A stretch of DNA of 64,000 nucleotides from Colinaster sp045639685. GTDB lineage: Bacteria; Bacillota; Clostridia; Lachnospirales; Lachnospiraceae. The stretch covers positions 22,925 to 86,924 of the forward strand of contig JAZUDO010000059.1 of the NCBI GenBank assembly GCA_045639685.1. Reading direction: 5' to 3'. Under the pieces are notes generated by a model that worked only from the letters and a program-made list of their open reading frames with translations, was not told where the DNA came from and ran no database searches. Below are positions 18,283 through 27,434 of this stretch, piece after piece; within the stretch, counting starts at the first letter, position 1; the number at the start of each line of letters is the position of its first letter. Both the position numbers and the translations under genes were made by a program.

Positions 18283-19072
18283 TCTGCTCACCTCCGTTAG
18301 CCTCATCCATAGTAGCCTTATCTGCGGGACTCAGGAATGACTTGAGTTTTTCCTCGATAACTCTCGGATTTTCTCCTGCCTGAATAGATAACAAGCCTTC
18401 TATGATAATCTGCTTGCCCTGCATTTCCTCTTCATTCTTGCCTTTAAGCTTTGCCGAAGTAGGAGTACAAATCCAGTTTGCAAGCAGCGAACCGTACAAT
18501 GTTGTAAGAAGTGCAACCGCCATAGCCGGTCCGATTGCACTGGGATCGTCCATGTTCTGAAGCATGTTAACAAGTCCGACAAGGGTACCAATCATACCCC
18601 ATGCAGGACCCATGGCTCCCAAGTCTCCCCAGAAATTTATCTTTGATTTATGTCTTTCATCGATGGAAACCATCTCCGTTTCCATAATTCCGCGAACCAA
18701 TTCGGGATCGGTTCCGTCGACAATAAGAAGAATTCCTTTCTTAAGGAACGCATCATCCAAATCTCCCGCTGCTTCTTCCAAGGAAAGAAGGCCTTCCTTA
18801 CGAGCAACGTTTGAAAGATCTATTATTTTCTTAATAACCTCGGGAGTATTAACATCAGAGGTCTTAAATATCAATTTAATCGACTTCATACCTGCCAGGA
18901 AATCGCTAATGGTATTCGAAGCCAATACACAACAAAAAGCCCCTCCAAATGTAATCAATGCCGAAGGAGCATCAAGGAAGTTCAGAATAGCACTTACATC
19001 GTTACCATAAAGGATACCAAATACTACCAGAACCAAACATACTACTAAACCAATAATCGAAGCTAAATCCAC
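18275..19072 (-). CDS. motA: Flagellar stator protein MotA
   Basis: This 265-residue protein has four transmembrane helices in the MotA/ExbB pattern, with the large cytoplasmic loop between helices 2 and 3 and the conserved GMIGTLVGLV segment before helix 3. With MotB it forms the ion channel that powers rotation. It is 22 bp downstream of flbD. Confidence 0.96.
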   Translation of the reverse strand: MDLASIIGLVVCLVLVVFGILYGNDVSAILNFLDAPSALITFGGAFCCVLASNTISDFLAGMKSIKLIFKTSDVNTPEVIKKIIDLSNVARKEGLLSLEEAAGDLDDAFLKKGILLIVDGTDPELVRGIMETEMVSIDERHKSKINFWGDLGAMGPAWGMIGTLVGLVNMLQNMDDPSAIGPAMAVALLTTLYGSLLANWICTPTSAKLKGKNEEEMQGKQIIIEGLLSIQAGENPRVIEEKLKSFLSPADKATMDEANGGEQNG

Positions 19073-19094
19073 GTTGTCACGCCTTCCCGAAAAC

Positions 19095-19304
19095 CTATTT
19101 CATCTTGCCAAAATCCGTCAAAACTGCATAGATTTCCTTTCTATACGATTTTACTAAATTATCTATCTCTTGTCTACTTTCTTTTACAATAATTTTCTTG
19201 CCTGTAGTCAGCGTAATTACTGTATCGGGAGTGGTTTCAACCGTCTCCATAAGGTCCTGATTAACAAGAGTTTTGGTTCCGTTAAGTTTTGTAACCTCGA
19301 TCAT
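19095..19304 (-). CDS. flbD: Flagellar protein FlbD
   Basis: The 69-residue protein matches the FlbD/SwrD family: MIEVTKLNGTKTLVN at the start, TPDTVITLTTGKKIIVKES in the middle. Proteins of this family support stator function and swarming. It starts after GGGGG at 9 bases and leads the motA segment. Confidence 0.9.
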   Translation of the reverse strand: MIEVTKLNGTKTLVNQDLMETVETTPDTVITLTTGKKIIVKESRQEIDNLVKSYRKEIYAVLTDFGKMK

Positions 19305-19334
19305 GACTTTAAACCCCCGTAATTAACCCTTTCC

Positions 19335-19350
19335 GCACAAGCATTTGTGC
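19335..19350 (-). other. Small hairpin in the flbD leader
   Basis: GCACAA and TTGTGC form a perfect 6-bp stem with a 4-base loop, lying between the -10 element and the flbD start. There is no T run, so it is not a terminator. Confidence 0.4.
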
Positions 19351-19373
19351 CATTAAACCACACTCCAAACCTT

Positions 19374-19379
19374 ATTATA
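19374..19379 (-). promoter_or_regulatory. -10 element upstream of flbD
   Basis: The minus strand reads TATAAT, about 70 bases upstream of flbD and downstream of the flgE terminator. No convincing -35 hexamer is at the right distance, so the call is tentative. Confidence 0.35.
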
Positions 19380-19464
19380 CAACATTTTGTGTGATAATGC
19401 ATCAAAATTTATGTAAACATGCAATTTTTTCTGCAAATGCACATTTTTTACCTTAAAAAGACAA

Positions 19465-19505
19465 TGCCAAAAGATGCACCCGGGCTCATCTTCCCGGATG
19501 CATCT
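19465..19505 (-). terminator. Intrinsic terminator downstream of flgE
   Basis: A 13-bp stem with one mismatch (arms about 19472-19484 and 19493-19505, AGATGCATCCGGG on the minus strand) and an 8-base loop is followed by a short T-rich stretch. It lies about 50 bases after the flgE stop and would separate the hook segment from flbD-motA. Confidence 0.65.
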
Positions 19506-19554
19506 ATATATAGTACAGCAATGACACTAACAATCATATATGTAGAAAAGAAAA

Positions 19555-21225
19555 TTATCTCTTCAGATTAACCAGTTCCTCAAGAAGAGTATCAGACACT
19601 GTTATAATTCTCGAGTTAGCCTGGAAACCTCTCTGAGTTGTAATCATTTCCGTAAATTCAGCAGAAAGATCAACGTTACTCATCTCAAGAATACCTGTTG
19701 TCATATATCCACCACCTGACTTAACCTCAACACCTATTCCATCGAAATCTCCGGAGTTCTGTGTTGACTTGTACAGGTTATCGCCCTTCTTTTCAAGACC
19801 TGATGCATTGGCAAATTCAGCAACTGCAATCTGTCCAAGAAGTTTGCTCATACCGTTATCATAAGAAGCATAAATACGTCCGTCATCCTGAATTGATACT
19901 CCGCTCATCTCACCGAGCTTACGTCCTGTGCCAAGTTTGTTCACATCACCGCTTGCTGCAGAAATTGTAGAGCTTCCGCCCTTGTTATACATGGTCGTAT
20001 TTGAAAAATCTATGTTGATGTCTTCAAATCTTCCCGCCGGATCAACCTGTGACATATAAAGCATTGTGCTTGGGTTACCGCCGATGCCCAGGAACTTACC
20101 TGTTGTTGTATCAAATCTTAAAAGTGAACTTCCGGTAGGTGTAAGCTTATCAGCTGTAAGTGCTGTTATGTCAGAGAATACATCCTGAAGATTACCGCTC
20201 TTTGTTCCGACTGTATAAGAAGCGTTGGCGAGAATCTGATCAAGTGTAAAATCATCTGAAGCTTCAGGGCTAACACTGTCATCTGTAATTGTAAATTTCA
20301 AAGTCTGAAGTTCTGCAGAATCCTTGTAACCATAAGCCTGTGCAAGATTATCCCAGTCAAGATCTCCTGTAGCTGCGTCATATGCAACAACTGTAGGATC
20401 TTCTGTAAGATAAATGCTTCCGGCATCAAGTGTCCAACGATCCGAAAGTGCAATGGGAGTCTGCTTAAGAACCTGAGCTCCACCGCCAAGTTTAAGATTG
20501 CCTATATCTATAGGCTCATTGTTTGAATCAAGAACAGAATCAAGCTGAACAGTATATTCGCCTTCTGTATCCGTATCCTTAATAACCAGTTTTGCTGTAT
20601 AACTGTAGCCAAGTTTATCGTAGAACATAAGGTTCATGGTCTTTCCTGATGAAGAAAGAACATTGCTGTCATTCTTATCAAGAATACCGGTTACTGTAGC
20701 CTTTGTTGTTGCTTCCGGTGGATATGTCATATTCTCCGGGCTCATAATACGAAGTGCTGAAACCGTATCAACCTTGATATCCATTGTCTCCGGGTCTACC
20801 TGCCATCCCATAACATTGTATCCGTTTGACGTCATGGCAAGGTTACCTTCACCGTCAACATAGAAAGAACCGTCTCTTGTAAAGAGGTTGTCAACGCCGT
20901 TGCTTACAATGAAAAATGCATCACCTGTAATTCTGATATCAAATGGATTATTGGTGGTCTGTGAAGCGCCCTGAGAAGAAATAGCTGTACTGATAGCTCC
21001 TGTCTTAACGCCCAGACCTATCTGACGGGCATTAACGCCTGCAGTACCGGTTACCTTATTGGCACCTGATGCAGCCTGTGTTGTCTGATACATGAGCTCT
21101 GAAAATGTTACCGACTGAGACTTGTAGGCAACTGTATTAACATTGGCAATGTTATTACCTATAACGTCCATCTTAGTCTGGTGTGTCTTTAATCCGGCAA
21201 CGCCGGAGTACATTGATCTCATCAT
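19555..21225 (-). CDS. flgE: Flagellar hook protein FlgE
   Basis: FlgE polymerises into the hook. The 556-residue protein has the rod/hook family N-terminus (SMYSGVAGLKTHQTKMDVIG then NNIANVNT) and C-terminus (ITTQRGFQANSRIITVSD), both forming the coiled-coil D0 core, with a variable surface region between. AGGAGG precedes the start by 9 bases. It is the last gene of the flgB segment, followed by a terminator. Confidence 0.95.
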   Translation of the reverse strand: MMRSMYSGVAGLKTHQTKMDVIGNNIANVNTVAYKSQSVTFSELMYQTTQAASGANKVTGTAGVNARQIGLGVKTGAISTAISSQGASQTTNNPFDIRITGDAFFIVSNGVDNLFTRDGSFYVDGEGNLAMTSNGYNVMGWQVDPETMDIKVDTVSALRIMSPENMTYPPEATTKATVTGILDKNDSNVLSSSGKTMNLMFYDKLGYSYTAKLVIKDTDTEGEYTVQLDSVLDSNNEPIDIGNLKLGGGAQVLKQTPIALSDRWTLDAGSIYLTEDPTVVAYDAATGDLDWDNLAQAYGYKDSAELQTLKFTITDDSVSPEASDDFTLDQILANASYTVGTKSGNLQDVFSDITALTADKLTPTGSSLLRFDTTTGKFLGIGGNPSTMLYMSQVDPAGRFEDINIDFSNTTMYNKGGSSTISAASGDVNKLGTGRKLGEMSGVSIQDDGRIYASYDNGMSKLLGQIAVAEFANASGLEKKGDNLYKSTQNSGDFDGIGVEVKSGGGYMTTGILEMSNVDLSAEFTEMITTQRGFQANSRIITVSDTLLEELVNLKR

Positions 21226-21309
21226 AATGAGTGTCCTCCTTTTCTTACCGGCGAGTAATATGTAATCCCATCTGTCAGTCAGGGATTTAAGCCTCCTTGT
21301 GAGGTCCGG

Positions 21310-21714
21310 CTAAACTATTACTGCGCCATCAATATTTGTAAATATATTGTCCTTACTTTCTGTCTGATCCAATGCTGTGATAACCGTGTTGCTCGGAACA
21401 TTTACTATAAATGCCAGCTGATCCATGATTACCAGTGAATCCTTAATTCCTTTCTCTCCGGCCTTCTGCATGCCGTCCGCAATCCTTGCGACCTGTGTTT
21501 TGTCTAAGCTTATCTGCCTTGTCGCCAGCCTTCCTGCTGCATGCTTTGAGAATTTAACCTCTCCGCTCTGCGACATTTTGCTGTTTGTCTGTTCAAGGAC
21601 GTCCATGAACCCGGGGCCGTTTGTCGAAGAAGCTGTTTTCTCGCTCTTGCGACCTTTCAGGTAAGTGTCCTGAAGTTGTTCGATGGAAAGGAATTGATTT
21701 TGAATATTATTCAT
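21310..21714 (-). CDS. Conserved flagellar operon protein (TIGR02530 type)
   Basis: This 134-residue protein has the KFSKHAAGRLATRQISL signature of a small flagellar operon family seen between flgD and flgE in many Firmicutes and spirochaetes. The second half is a compact domain (DSLVIMDQLAFIVNVPSNTV). The molecular role is not established; a link to hook assembly follows from position. It is soluble, with no signal peptide or membrane segment. Confidence 0.85.
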   Translation of the reverse strand: MNNIQNQFLSIEQLQDTYLKGRKSEKTASSTNGPGFMDVLEQTNSKMSQSGEVKFSKHAAGRLATRQISLDKTQVARIADGMQKAGEKGIKDSLVIMDQLAFIVNVPSNTVITALDQTESKDNIFTNIDGAVIV

Positions 21715-21741
21715 ATTTCTTTCCTCCGGTTCTAAAAAGTA

Positions 21742-22281
21742 CTAAGCCTGTTGCGGTTCTTCGGGTGTTGAATTCTCTGTTTCTCCCTGTCCCTGTTCGT
21801 TCTCCGCTATCTCGGCAAGCTTCTGTGCGTAAACGTAATCATCGTCGTACACCTTATCAAGATCATCAAAATCATATAAAACATCGTTAATCTTAAGATA
21901 TGTTTTGTTTCCCTGATAGATAACACCGTCAACATATCCCTCAACATACTTAACATTACCGGTGCTGTCCTTCTGACCTACAGATACATATTCACCAACC
22001 AGTGCGGATGCACGCTGCATATCAGAACTCTTAACCATGTTCTGCATTTCCTCAAGTTCGGAAAATGTTGCAAGCTGTGAAACATATTCTGTATTGTCTG
22101 TGGGTTCAAGGGGATCCTGATACTTCATCTGGGCAACCAGTAACTGAAGGAATGCATCCTTGTCAAGTGTACCGCCCGCATCCTTTGATGCAGCCTTCTC
22201 AGCTTTGCTGATGGAAGAATTGGAAGCTTGTGTTGTACCGTTAACTATTGCTCCGTTTTTTACTTCTGCTACTGTACTCAT
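21742..22281 (-). CDS. flgD: Flagellar hook assembly (capping) protein FlgD
   Basis: FlgD caps the growing hook. The conserved N-terminal part is clear: LDKDAFLQLLVAQMKYQDPL followed by NTEYVSQLATFSELEEMQNM (about residues 38-80). At 179 residues it is a short form, with a small C-terminal domain and an acidic Gln/Glu tail. It lies between fliK and the hook-region gene. Confidence 0.94.
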   Translation of the reverse strand: MSTVAEVKNGAIVNGTTQASNSSISKAEKAASKDAGGTLDKDAFLQLLVAQMKYQDPLEPTDNTEYVSQLATFSELEEMQNMVKSSDMQRASALVGEYVSVGQKDSTGNVKYVEGYVDGVIYQGNKTYLKINDVLYDFDDLDKVYDDDYVYAQKLAEIAENEQGQGETENSTPEEPQQA

Positions 22282-22350
22282 CCGTTTCTCCTTTTAATGC
22301 ATGTGTTACTTTTTTATCTGTATTACTCTTTGACCCTGTTGTCTGTCAGG

Positions 22351-23646
22351 CTATGCCAGATAATCTACTGTTGTTCCGTTATGCATCATCATCTCTCTTG
22401 CAATACGAACATCATCCTCAACAATAATATCGGCATCATCATCGATTTCATTAAGATTAATACTGCGTCTTTTCTTTCTTGTTCCTTCTTCTGTTGCGGA
22501 ACCTTCATTGTTCTCGCTGAGATTCTCTTCAAAAGCGTGGGAAGCAAGTGTTACCTCAATCGACTCAACCTTAATGCCCTGCTCATTCATGTCTTCCTGC
22601 AACTGAATAATCTGTGATTCCAAAGCAGCCTTGACGGTTTCATTCTGTGTTATAAAATTAGCAGTTACAACTCCATCTCTTGAAGCTACCTGAACCTTAA
22701 CATTTCCGAGGCTTGCAGGATGAAGATTCATCTCCATTTCTGTCACTTCCTCATTAATGTTAACACGAACGCTTTCCCTTACCTGATCGTAAATCCTGTT
22801 CATATCTGCTGTCTGTACAGGCATTGCCTCTTCGCTTTTCCCTGCAGCTGTAGCTTTGATATTCTCAACTATGGTTTGTGCGGGATTTGTCTGTGCCTCA
22901 GTTCCGTTGTTGCCGTCGCCCTTAGTGTTCCGCTGTTGCTTTGTGTCCTGCAGTGCCGAAACATTAACTTCCTGCGACTCCTCGTCTATGAGTTGTGTCA
23001 TCTCCTCTGCAGACTGTGCATTCTCAGCAGATGATTTACCGATTTCTTTTGCAAAATCCTTAATTTCTTCTGCAGATGCTCCGGTCTCCTGTGAAATCAT
23101 TGTGACTGCTTCTTCAACCTTTGCCGTGAGATCTTTTACATCAGCAAACAGGTTCTCGTCTGTCATGATTTCCACTGCATTTCCATCACCTTCAATATAG
23201 GCAACAAGCTGTGGGATAATGCTCTCATCAAGTAAATCCATCGCAGTCATGTCAAGTTCTTCAAGAGCACCCGTTACGTCTTCAATGCTGACTCCCAGTG
23301 TTTCGGCAACCTCCGCAAGCAGTGTCTGTACAGCCGCTTCAACTTCTTCGGTAATGTCCTTATCTTCTTTTGCAACTTCTTTCTTATCAGAATTTGCTTT
23401 TGATACGTTCTTTTCCGAATCGGTCACTTTTTCGGTTTTCGCATTTCCATCTCCAACCGTTTTCTTTTCGGTGGTTTCACTCTTGCTTTCTGAAGCCTTA
23501 ATGGTTTCATTCTGTTGCTCACCGTTTTTACCGGTGCTTGCTTTGAACACTTCACTAAAGTCTGCACTTTTGTCTGTGTTTGTGTTAATAGTAGGTACCT
23601 TAAAGTCAGTCACAGGACTCATTTGTGTTACTATTCCTGCTGTCAT
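22351..23646 (-). CDS. fliK: Flagellar hook-length control protein FliK
   Basis: The 431-residue protein has a long, low-complexity acidic N-terminal and central region (the molecular ruler) and a conserved C-terminal FliK domain (about residues 290-375) containing EMEMNLHPASLGNVKVQVAS. FliK measures hook length and triggers the FlhB switch. An AGGAGG precedes the start by 6 bases. A basic KKRRSINL stretch near the end is unusual but close to the exposed tail. Confidence 0.9.
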   Translation of the reverse strand: MTAGIVTQMSPVTDFKVPTINTNTDKSADFSEVFKASTGKNGEQQNETIKASESKSETTEKKTVGDGNAKTEKVTDSEKNVSKANSDKKEVAKEDKDITEEVEAAVQTLLAEVAETLGVSIEDVTGALEELDMTAMDLLDESIIPQLVAYIEGDGNAVEIMTDENLFADVKDLTAKVEEAVTMISQETGASAEEIKDFAKEIGKSSAENAQSAEEMTQLIDEESQEVNVSALQDTKQQRNTKGDGNNGTEAQTNPAQTIVENIKATAAGKSEEAMPVQTADMNRIYDQVRESVRVNINEEVTEMEMNLHPASLGNVKVQVASRDGVVTANFITQNETVKAALESQIIQLQEDMNEQGIKVESIEVTLASHAFEENLSENNEGSATEEGTRKKRRSINLNEIDDDADIIVEDDVRIAREMMMHNGTTVDYLA

Positions 23647-23768
23647 GTATTACCTCCTCTCATTCTTTTTTACAAACGCAAAGGAGGATTGGCTGTTATG
23701 CAAATCCTCCCTGACTTACATTAAATATATCGGTTGAGAGTACGTAATTATTTAGTCATTTTTTGAAA

Positions 23769-24644
23769 TTAATCCGGATCCATCAATTTAGTTAACTTGG
23801 CAGCAATTTCCGGGTCCATAGCCGCAAGTATTGCCCCTCTTGCGTCCGGTTCCATCTGCCACAAAATCTTGGCAACAAGCTCGAGATTATCCGTCATGTC
23901 TTCAAATATTGCTGCTGCCGCCGCAGGTTTCATTTCCGAATATGCCTGTGCATAATTCTGGATTTCCTTGTCCTCTTCTTCCTGAACAATTACCTGCTTA
24001 TACAATGTTTCGGCCGTTGCGGGATCCATGCTCTCATAGTACTTAACATACTCATCGGCTCCCGGACCATTTTCCGCATATACAACTTCATTGTAGAATT
24101 CAGTCTTTATACGTTCGAACTCAACCTGCTTTTCTTCAAAGGTCTTAAGACGCTTTACTTCTTCCTCCAAAGCAGCTATCTGTTCGTCCTTCTGGAGCGT
24201 CGCCTCGTTAAGTCTGGTATTTTCATTTTCAAGCTCCTTCACTTCCTTGGCAGCTTCCTTAATTGAATCATAGCCGGATGCATCAACATCTTCCTCCGGC
24301 ACCTGTGTGTTGGGAAGAATCTTGTTAACAACCGGCACATCCTTAAGCACGGGAGCTAACACTCCGGATCCGAAGCCTCCCACATCCAGCTTAATGAGCG
24401 CACAAATGATTCCTATCCACACAAGGATAATAATAACCGTAGTAATGAACACCGGAAGACCTCCGCCGCTCTCATCATCCATTATTCTGGCTTCTTCGTC
24501 AGCCAGTTCCTTAGCCTTCTTCTTTGCCTCTTTCTTTCTGGCCTTTTGTTCTTTTTTCTCTTTTTTCTGTTCTTCCTTAAATTGCTTTTTCTCTTCTTTG
24601 AGCTTAGCAACCTCGGGATCAAGAGTTTCTTTTTCCTTAGCCAT
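23769..24644 (-). CDS. MotE/YlxF-like flagellar protein with MgtE-N type C-terminal domain
   Basis: The protein has a Lys/Glu-rich cytoplasmic N-terminus (about 60 residues), one transmembrane helix (VFITTVIIILVWIGIICAL), a coiled coil and a C-terminal helical domain of MgtE-N type with repeated YAQAYSEMKPAAAAAIFE and LVAKILWQMEP units. Genes of this type sit beside fliJ and fliK in Firmicutes and are related to the MotB chaperone MotE. I chose the ATG at 24644 (291 residues), overlapping fliJ; an in-frame codon at 24674 is less likely. The exact role is inferred from family and place. Confidence 0.82.
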   Translation of the reverse strand: MAKEKETLDPEVAKLKEEKKQFKEEQKKEKKEQKARKKEAKKKAKELADEEARIMDDESGGGLPVFITTVIIILVWIGIICALIKLDVGGFGSGVLAPVLKDVPVVNKILPNTQVPEEDVDASGYDSIKEAAKEVKELENENTRLNEATLQKDEQIAALEEEVKRLKTFEEKQVEFERIKTEFYNEVVYAENGPGADEYVKYYESMDPATAETLYKQVIVQEEEDKEIQNYAQAYSEMKPAAAAAIFEDMTDNLELVAKILWQMEPDARGAILAAMDPEIAAKLTKLMDPD

Positions 24645-25104
24645 CGTTACTCTCTTCCTTCTTGATTCGTTCACCGTAGGTATAACTTACAAGTTCGTCA
24701 ATTTCTTTGCTCTCTGCAGCATTTACTTCATGAACAAACTCCTCAAAACTGTTCTCCTTAAGCTTTTCATGAATTTTTCTTTCCTGTACCGCATCCGTAA
24801 GTCTGCCTCTTGCCCTTTCCAGAGCTTCCTTTGCGGCTGCAACGCGGTTTTCCTGCCCGACTATCATTTCCTTTATCTTGTCCAAAGCTCTTGTATTATC
24901 GCGAAGGTCCTGCATGTCAAGCACGTCTTCTCTGATTCGTCTGCCTTCCTCTTCATACATCGCTTTTCTGTCCAAAAGTTCTTCGAGCTTCCGTTCTTCC
25001 TCGTCAAGCTTTGCCGATGCGGCAGAAAACTCACTTTTCGCCTGGTCTTCAAATCGCATTTTGATATCAAGCACATTTTGTAATCTGTATTTGAATACAG
25101 CCAT
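24637..25104 (-). CDS. fliJ: Flagellar export chaperone FliJ
   Basis: This 155-residue protein is almost entirely helical coiled coil and rich in Glu, Arg and Lys, beginning MAVFKYRLQNVLDIK, the usual FliJ start. FliJ links the FliI ATPase to FlhA, like the stalk of an F-type ATPase. It is 19 bp downstream of fliI. Confidence 0.92.
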   Translation of the reverse strand: MAVFKYRLQNVLDIKMRFEDQAKSEFSAASAKLDEEERKLEELLDRKAMYEEEGRRIREDVLDMQDLRDNTRALDKIKEMIVGQENRVAAAKEALERARGRLTDAVQERKIHEKLKENSFEEFVHEVNAAESKEIDELVSYTYGERIKKEESNDG

Positions 25105-25123
25105 TTTTCCCCTCTATGTGTGA

Positions 25124-26455
25124 CTAAATCACACCGCCTTCATCAAATATTTCCTTCATCATCTGAAGGCTTTCGGAATAGTCAAATTTATCCATGGTAT
25201 CCTGAAGCAGGAACCCATTAACGGCATCAATCTTGTCAATTGCATAATCAATGTTTTTATTGTTACCGCGCTTATATGCTCCGATATTGATAAGGTCTTC
25301 ACTTTCGCTGTAGGTAGCAAGAACATTCTTAAGTTTTCCCGCAACCTGCTTATGGTCTTTGTCAACAATCTGGCTCATGCAACGGCTTATGGACTGCAAT
25401 ACATCAATAGCCGGATAGTGGTTTTTATGAGCAAGCTTTCTGTTAAGCATAATATGTCCGTCAAGAATACTTCTTGCGGTATCCGTAATGGGTTCGTTAA
25501 AGTCATCACCGTCTACAAGTACTGTATACAATCCGGTAATTGAGCCCTTATCACTACAGCCGGCCCTTTCAAGAAGTTTTGGCATCTCAGAATATACACT
25601 TGGCGGGTATCCTCTTGATACCGGAGGCTCACCGCCTGCCAGTCCTATTTCTCTCTGAGCCATGGAAAATCTTGTAAGGGAGTCCATCATCAGAAGAACA
25701 TCCTTTCCCTGATCTCTGAAATATTCCGCTATGGCGGTAGCTGTTTTAGCAGCCTTATTTCTCTCCAATGCAGGTCTGTCAGAGGTTGCCACAACAACCA
25801 CCGATCTTTTCATGCCCTCCGGTCCAAGGTCCCTTTCAATAAATTCTCTAACCTCTCTGCCACGCTCTCCTATAAGAGCTATAACGTTAATATCTGCACG
25901 TGTATTTCGGGCAAACATACCCATAAGTGTAGATTTTCCCACACCTGAACCGGCAAATATTCCGATACGCTGACCTTTGCCGATTGTAAGAAGTCCGTCA
26001 ACAGCCTTAACACCCAGGCTCAAAACCTCATCAATAATTTTCCTGCTCATGGGATCCGGCGGAGGTGCCTCAACAGAATAAGCCCTTCCCTCCAAAATCT
26101 GAGTTCCATCGGAAGGTCTTCCCAATCCGTCCAATGTCTTTCCAAGCAGAGCATCACTTACCATAACCATCAGAGGATGGTCTGTATTGATAACTATGTT
26201 ACCGATTCCTATTCCTTCAACCTGATCATAGGGCATCAGCTGTGTCTTGCCTTCCTTGAACCCTACAACCTCAGCCATAATAGGCTTGTTGGCCGAATCA
26301 CTGGGATAGATATAGCAAACATCTCCAAGCTTTGCATCAGGTCCCATGGACTCAATTGTCAATCCGACTACATTGACAATTTTGCCTTTTCTTGTAAAAA
26401 AAGACTCTTCTGCAACCTTAATGTACTTTTCAAAATTCACTCTGCCTGCATCCAA
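25124..26455 (-). CDS. fliI: Flagellum-specific ATP synthase FliI
   Basis: FliI is the ATPase of the export apparatus, related to the F1 beta subunit. The 443-residue protein has Walker A GSGVGKSTLMG near residue 170, Walker B with LLMMDSLTRFSMAQREIGLA, and the SVYSEMPKLLERAG segment. It follows fliH and precedes fliJ. Confidence 0.97.
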   Translation of the reverse strand: MDAGRVNFEKYIKVAEESFFTRKGKIVNVVGLTIESMGPDAKLGDVCYIYPSDSANKPIMAEVVGFKEGKTQLMPYDQVEGIGIGNIVINTDHPLMVMVSDALLGKTLDGLGRPSDGTQILEGRAYSVEAPPPDPMSRKIIDEVLSLGVKAVDGLLTIGKGQRIGIFAGSGVGKSTLMGMFARNTRADINVIALIGERGREVREFIERDLGPEGMKRSVVVVATSDRPALERNKAAKTATAIAEYFRDQGKDVLLMMDSLTRFSMAQREIGLAGGEPPVSRGYPPSVYSEMPKLLERAGCSDKGSITGLYTVLVDGDDFNEPITDTARSILDGHIMLNRKLAHKNHYPAIDVLQSISRCMSQIVDKDHKQVAGKLKNVLATYSESEDLINIGAYKRGNNKNIDYAIDKIDAVNGFLLQDTMDKFDYSESLQMMKEIFDEGGVI

Positions 26456-26507
26456 GTCTTTGTCTCCTTTATCAGTTAATTACTTCATGTATTTCTGTTT
26501 CAGTCTC

Positions 26508-27434
26508 TTAGTCTCTTCCGTCATAAGAAAGCAACGTCAGTCTCTTCTTTATCGCTGACAGCTGTGTATCAATTCCGCAATCGAATATACCGTTTGCCGT
26601 CTCAATCATACAGTCGCCATGCTTCATGGTCATATCTTCAACCACGTCTATAATCACGTCTGCAGCCAGCGCAGCCTCAAGAAGCACACCTTTTTTCTCA
26701 CTGACATAGTTATAATCATCTCTGCTGACATGAATTATATAATTCTTTGTACCCTCTATTTTCTGCATTGCATTTCGAAGGACATTCAGCACAATATCTT
26801 TCTGGTCCGCAAGTTCAATTTGGAATACTTTCTCGTAAATGTTCGTGATATGTCTTACAAACTGAGGTTCAAGTTCAAACATCTTGTCCTCATATTCCTC
26901 TTCCAGTCTTGCTCTCTGCGCTTCCAGGCCCTTTTTGAGTTTTTCAAACTCTTCGTTGGCCTTTTGCATTCCCACCTCAAAGCCATCGTTCTTTGCGGCC
27001 TCCATGGCAAGAGCTCTGTCTCTGGCATCTTCCTCCTTTGCCAGATTCTTTATCATAACAGCTTCGGCAGTGGCATCATCGATAATCTTCTTTCTCTCTT
27101 CCTCTGCCTGTGCAAGAATCTTTTCCCGCATAGCCGCTGCCTCTGCAGCAGAATTATTTCTCACAGGAGCCGTGTTACCGCCATCTTCACCTTCACCTGC
27201 CTCGCCTGTAAGAGCATCAAGGAAATCCGCTTCGCCCTGAAGTTCACCGTTGCCCTCTTCAGATTCGGAAAAATCTTCCCATTCATAATTCTCGGCATCA
27301 TCCACTGTCAGATTATCGGTCGACTCCAGTCTAAGTTTCTCCACAAGTTCTTCTATGACACTATTATTATCGATTATTCTCGGGACGCTGGTTTCTTTTG
27401 TTGTGTTATAAGATTTTACAAGATTACTAGACAA
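26508..27434 (-). CDS. fliH: Flagellar export regulator FliH
   Basis: FliH holds FliI in an inactive state and docks it at the C-ring. The protein has an acidic linker, a long Ala/Glu-rich helix (about residues 85-190) with the GxxxA-like spacing of the family, and a C-terminal FliH/HrpE domain (IVLNVLRNAMQKIEG). The start is uncertain: I prefer TTG at 27434 (308 residues), 8 bp into the fliG end with GGAGG upstream; a TTG at 27485 would give 325 residues. Confidence 0.88.
   Translation of the reverse strand: MSSNLVKSYNTTKETSVPRIIDNNSVIEELVEKLRLESTDNLTVDDAENYEWEDFSESEEGNGELQGEADFLDALTGEAGEGEDGGNTAPVRNNSAAEAAAMREKILAQAEEERKKIIDDATAEAVMIKNLAKEEDARDRALAMEAAKNDGFEVGMQKANEEFEKLKKGLEAQRARLEEEYEDKMFELEPQFVRHITNIYEKVFQIELADQKDIVLNVLRNAMQKIEGTKNYIIHVSRDDYNYVSEKKGVLLEAALAADVIIDVVEDMTMKHGDCMIETANGIFDCGIDTQLSAIKKRLTLLSYDGRD

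Noticed and set aside
21226..21309. Two short inverted repeats in the gap before flgE
   Set aside because: The stems are 4-6 bp and contain the ribosome site by chance; too weak to call a regulatory structure.
23683..23710. Inverted repeat GGAGGATT/AATCCTCC between fliK and the MotE-like gene
   Set aside because: It has no T run on the minus strand and both flanking genes belong to one assembly block; it is not supported as a terminator.
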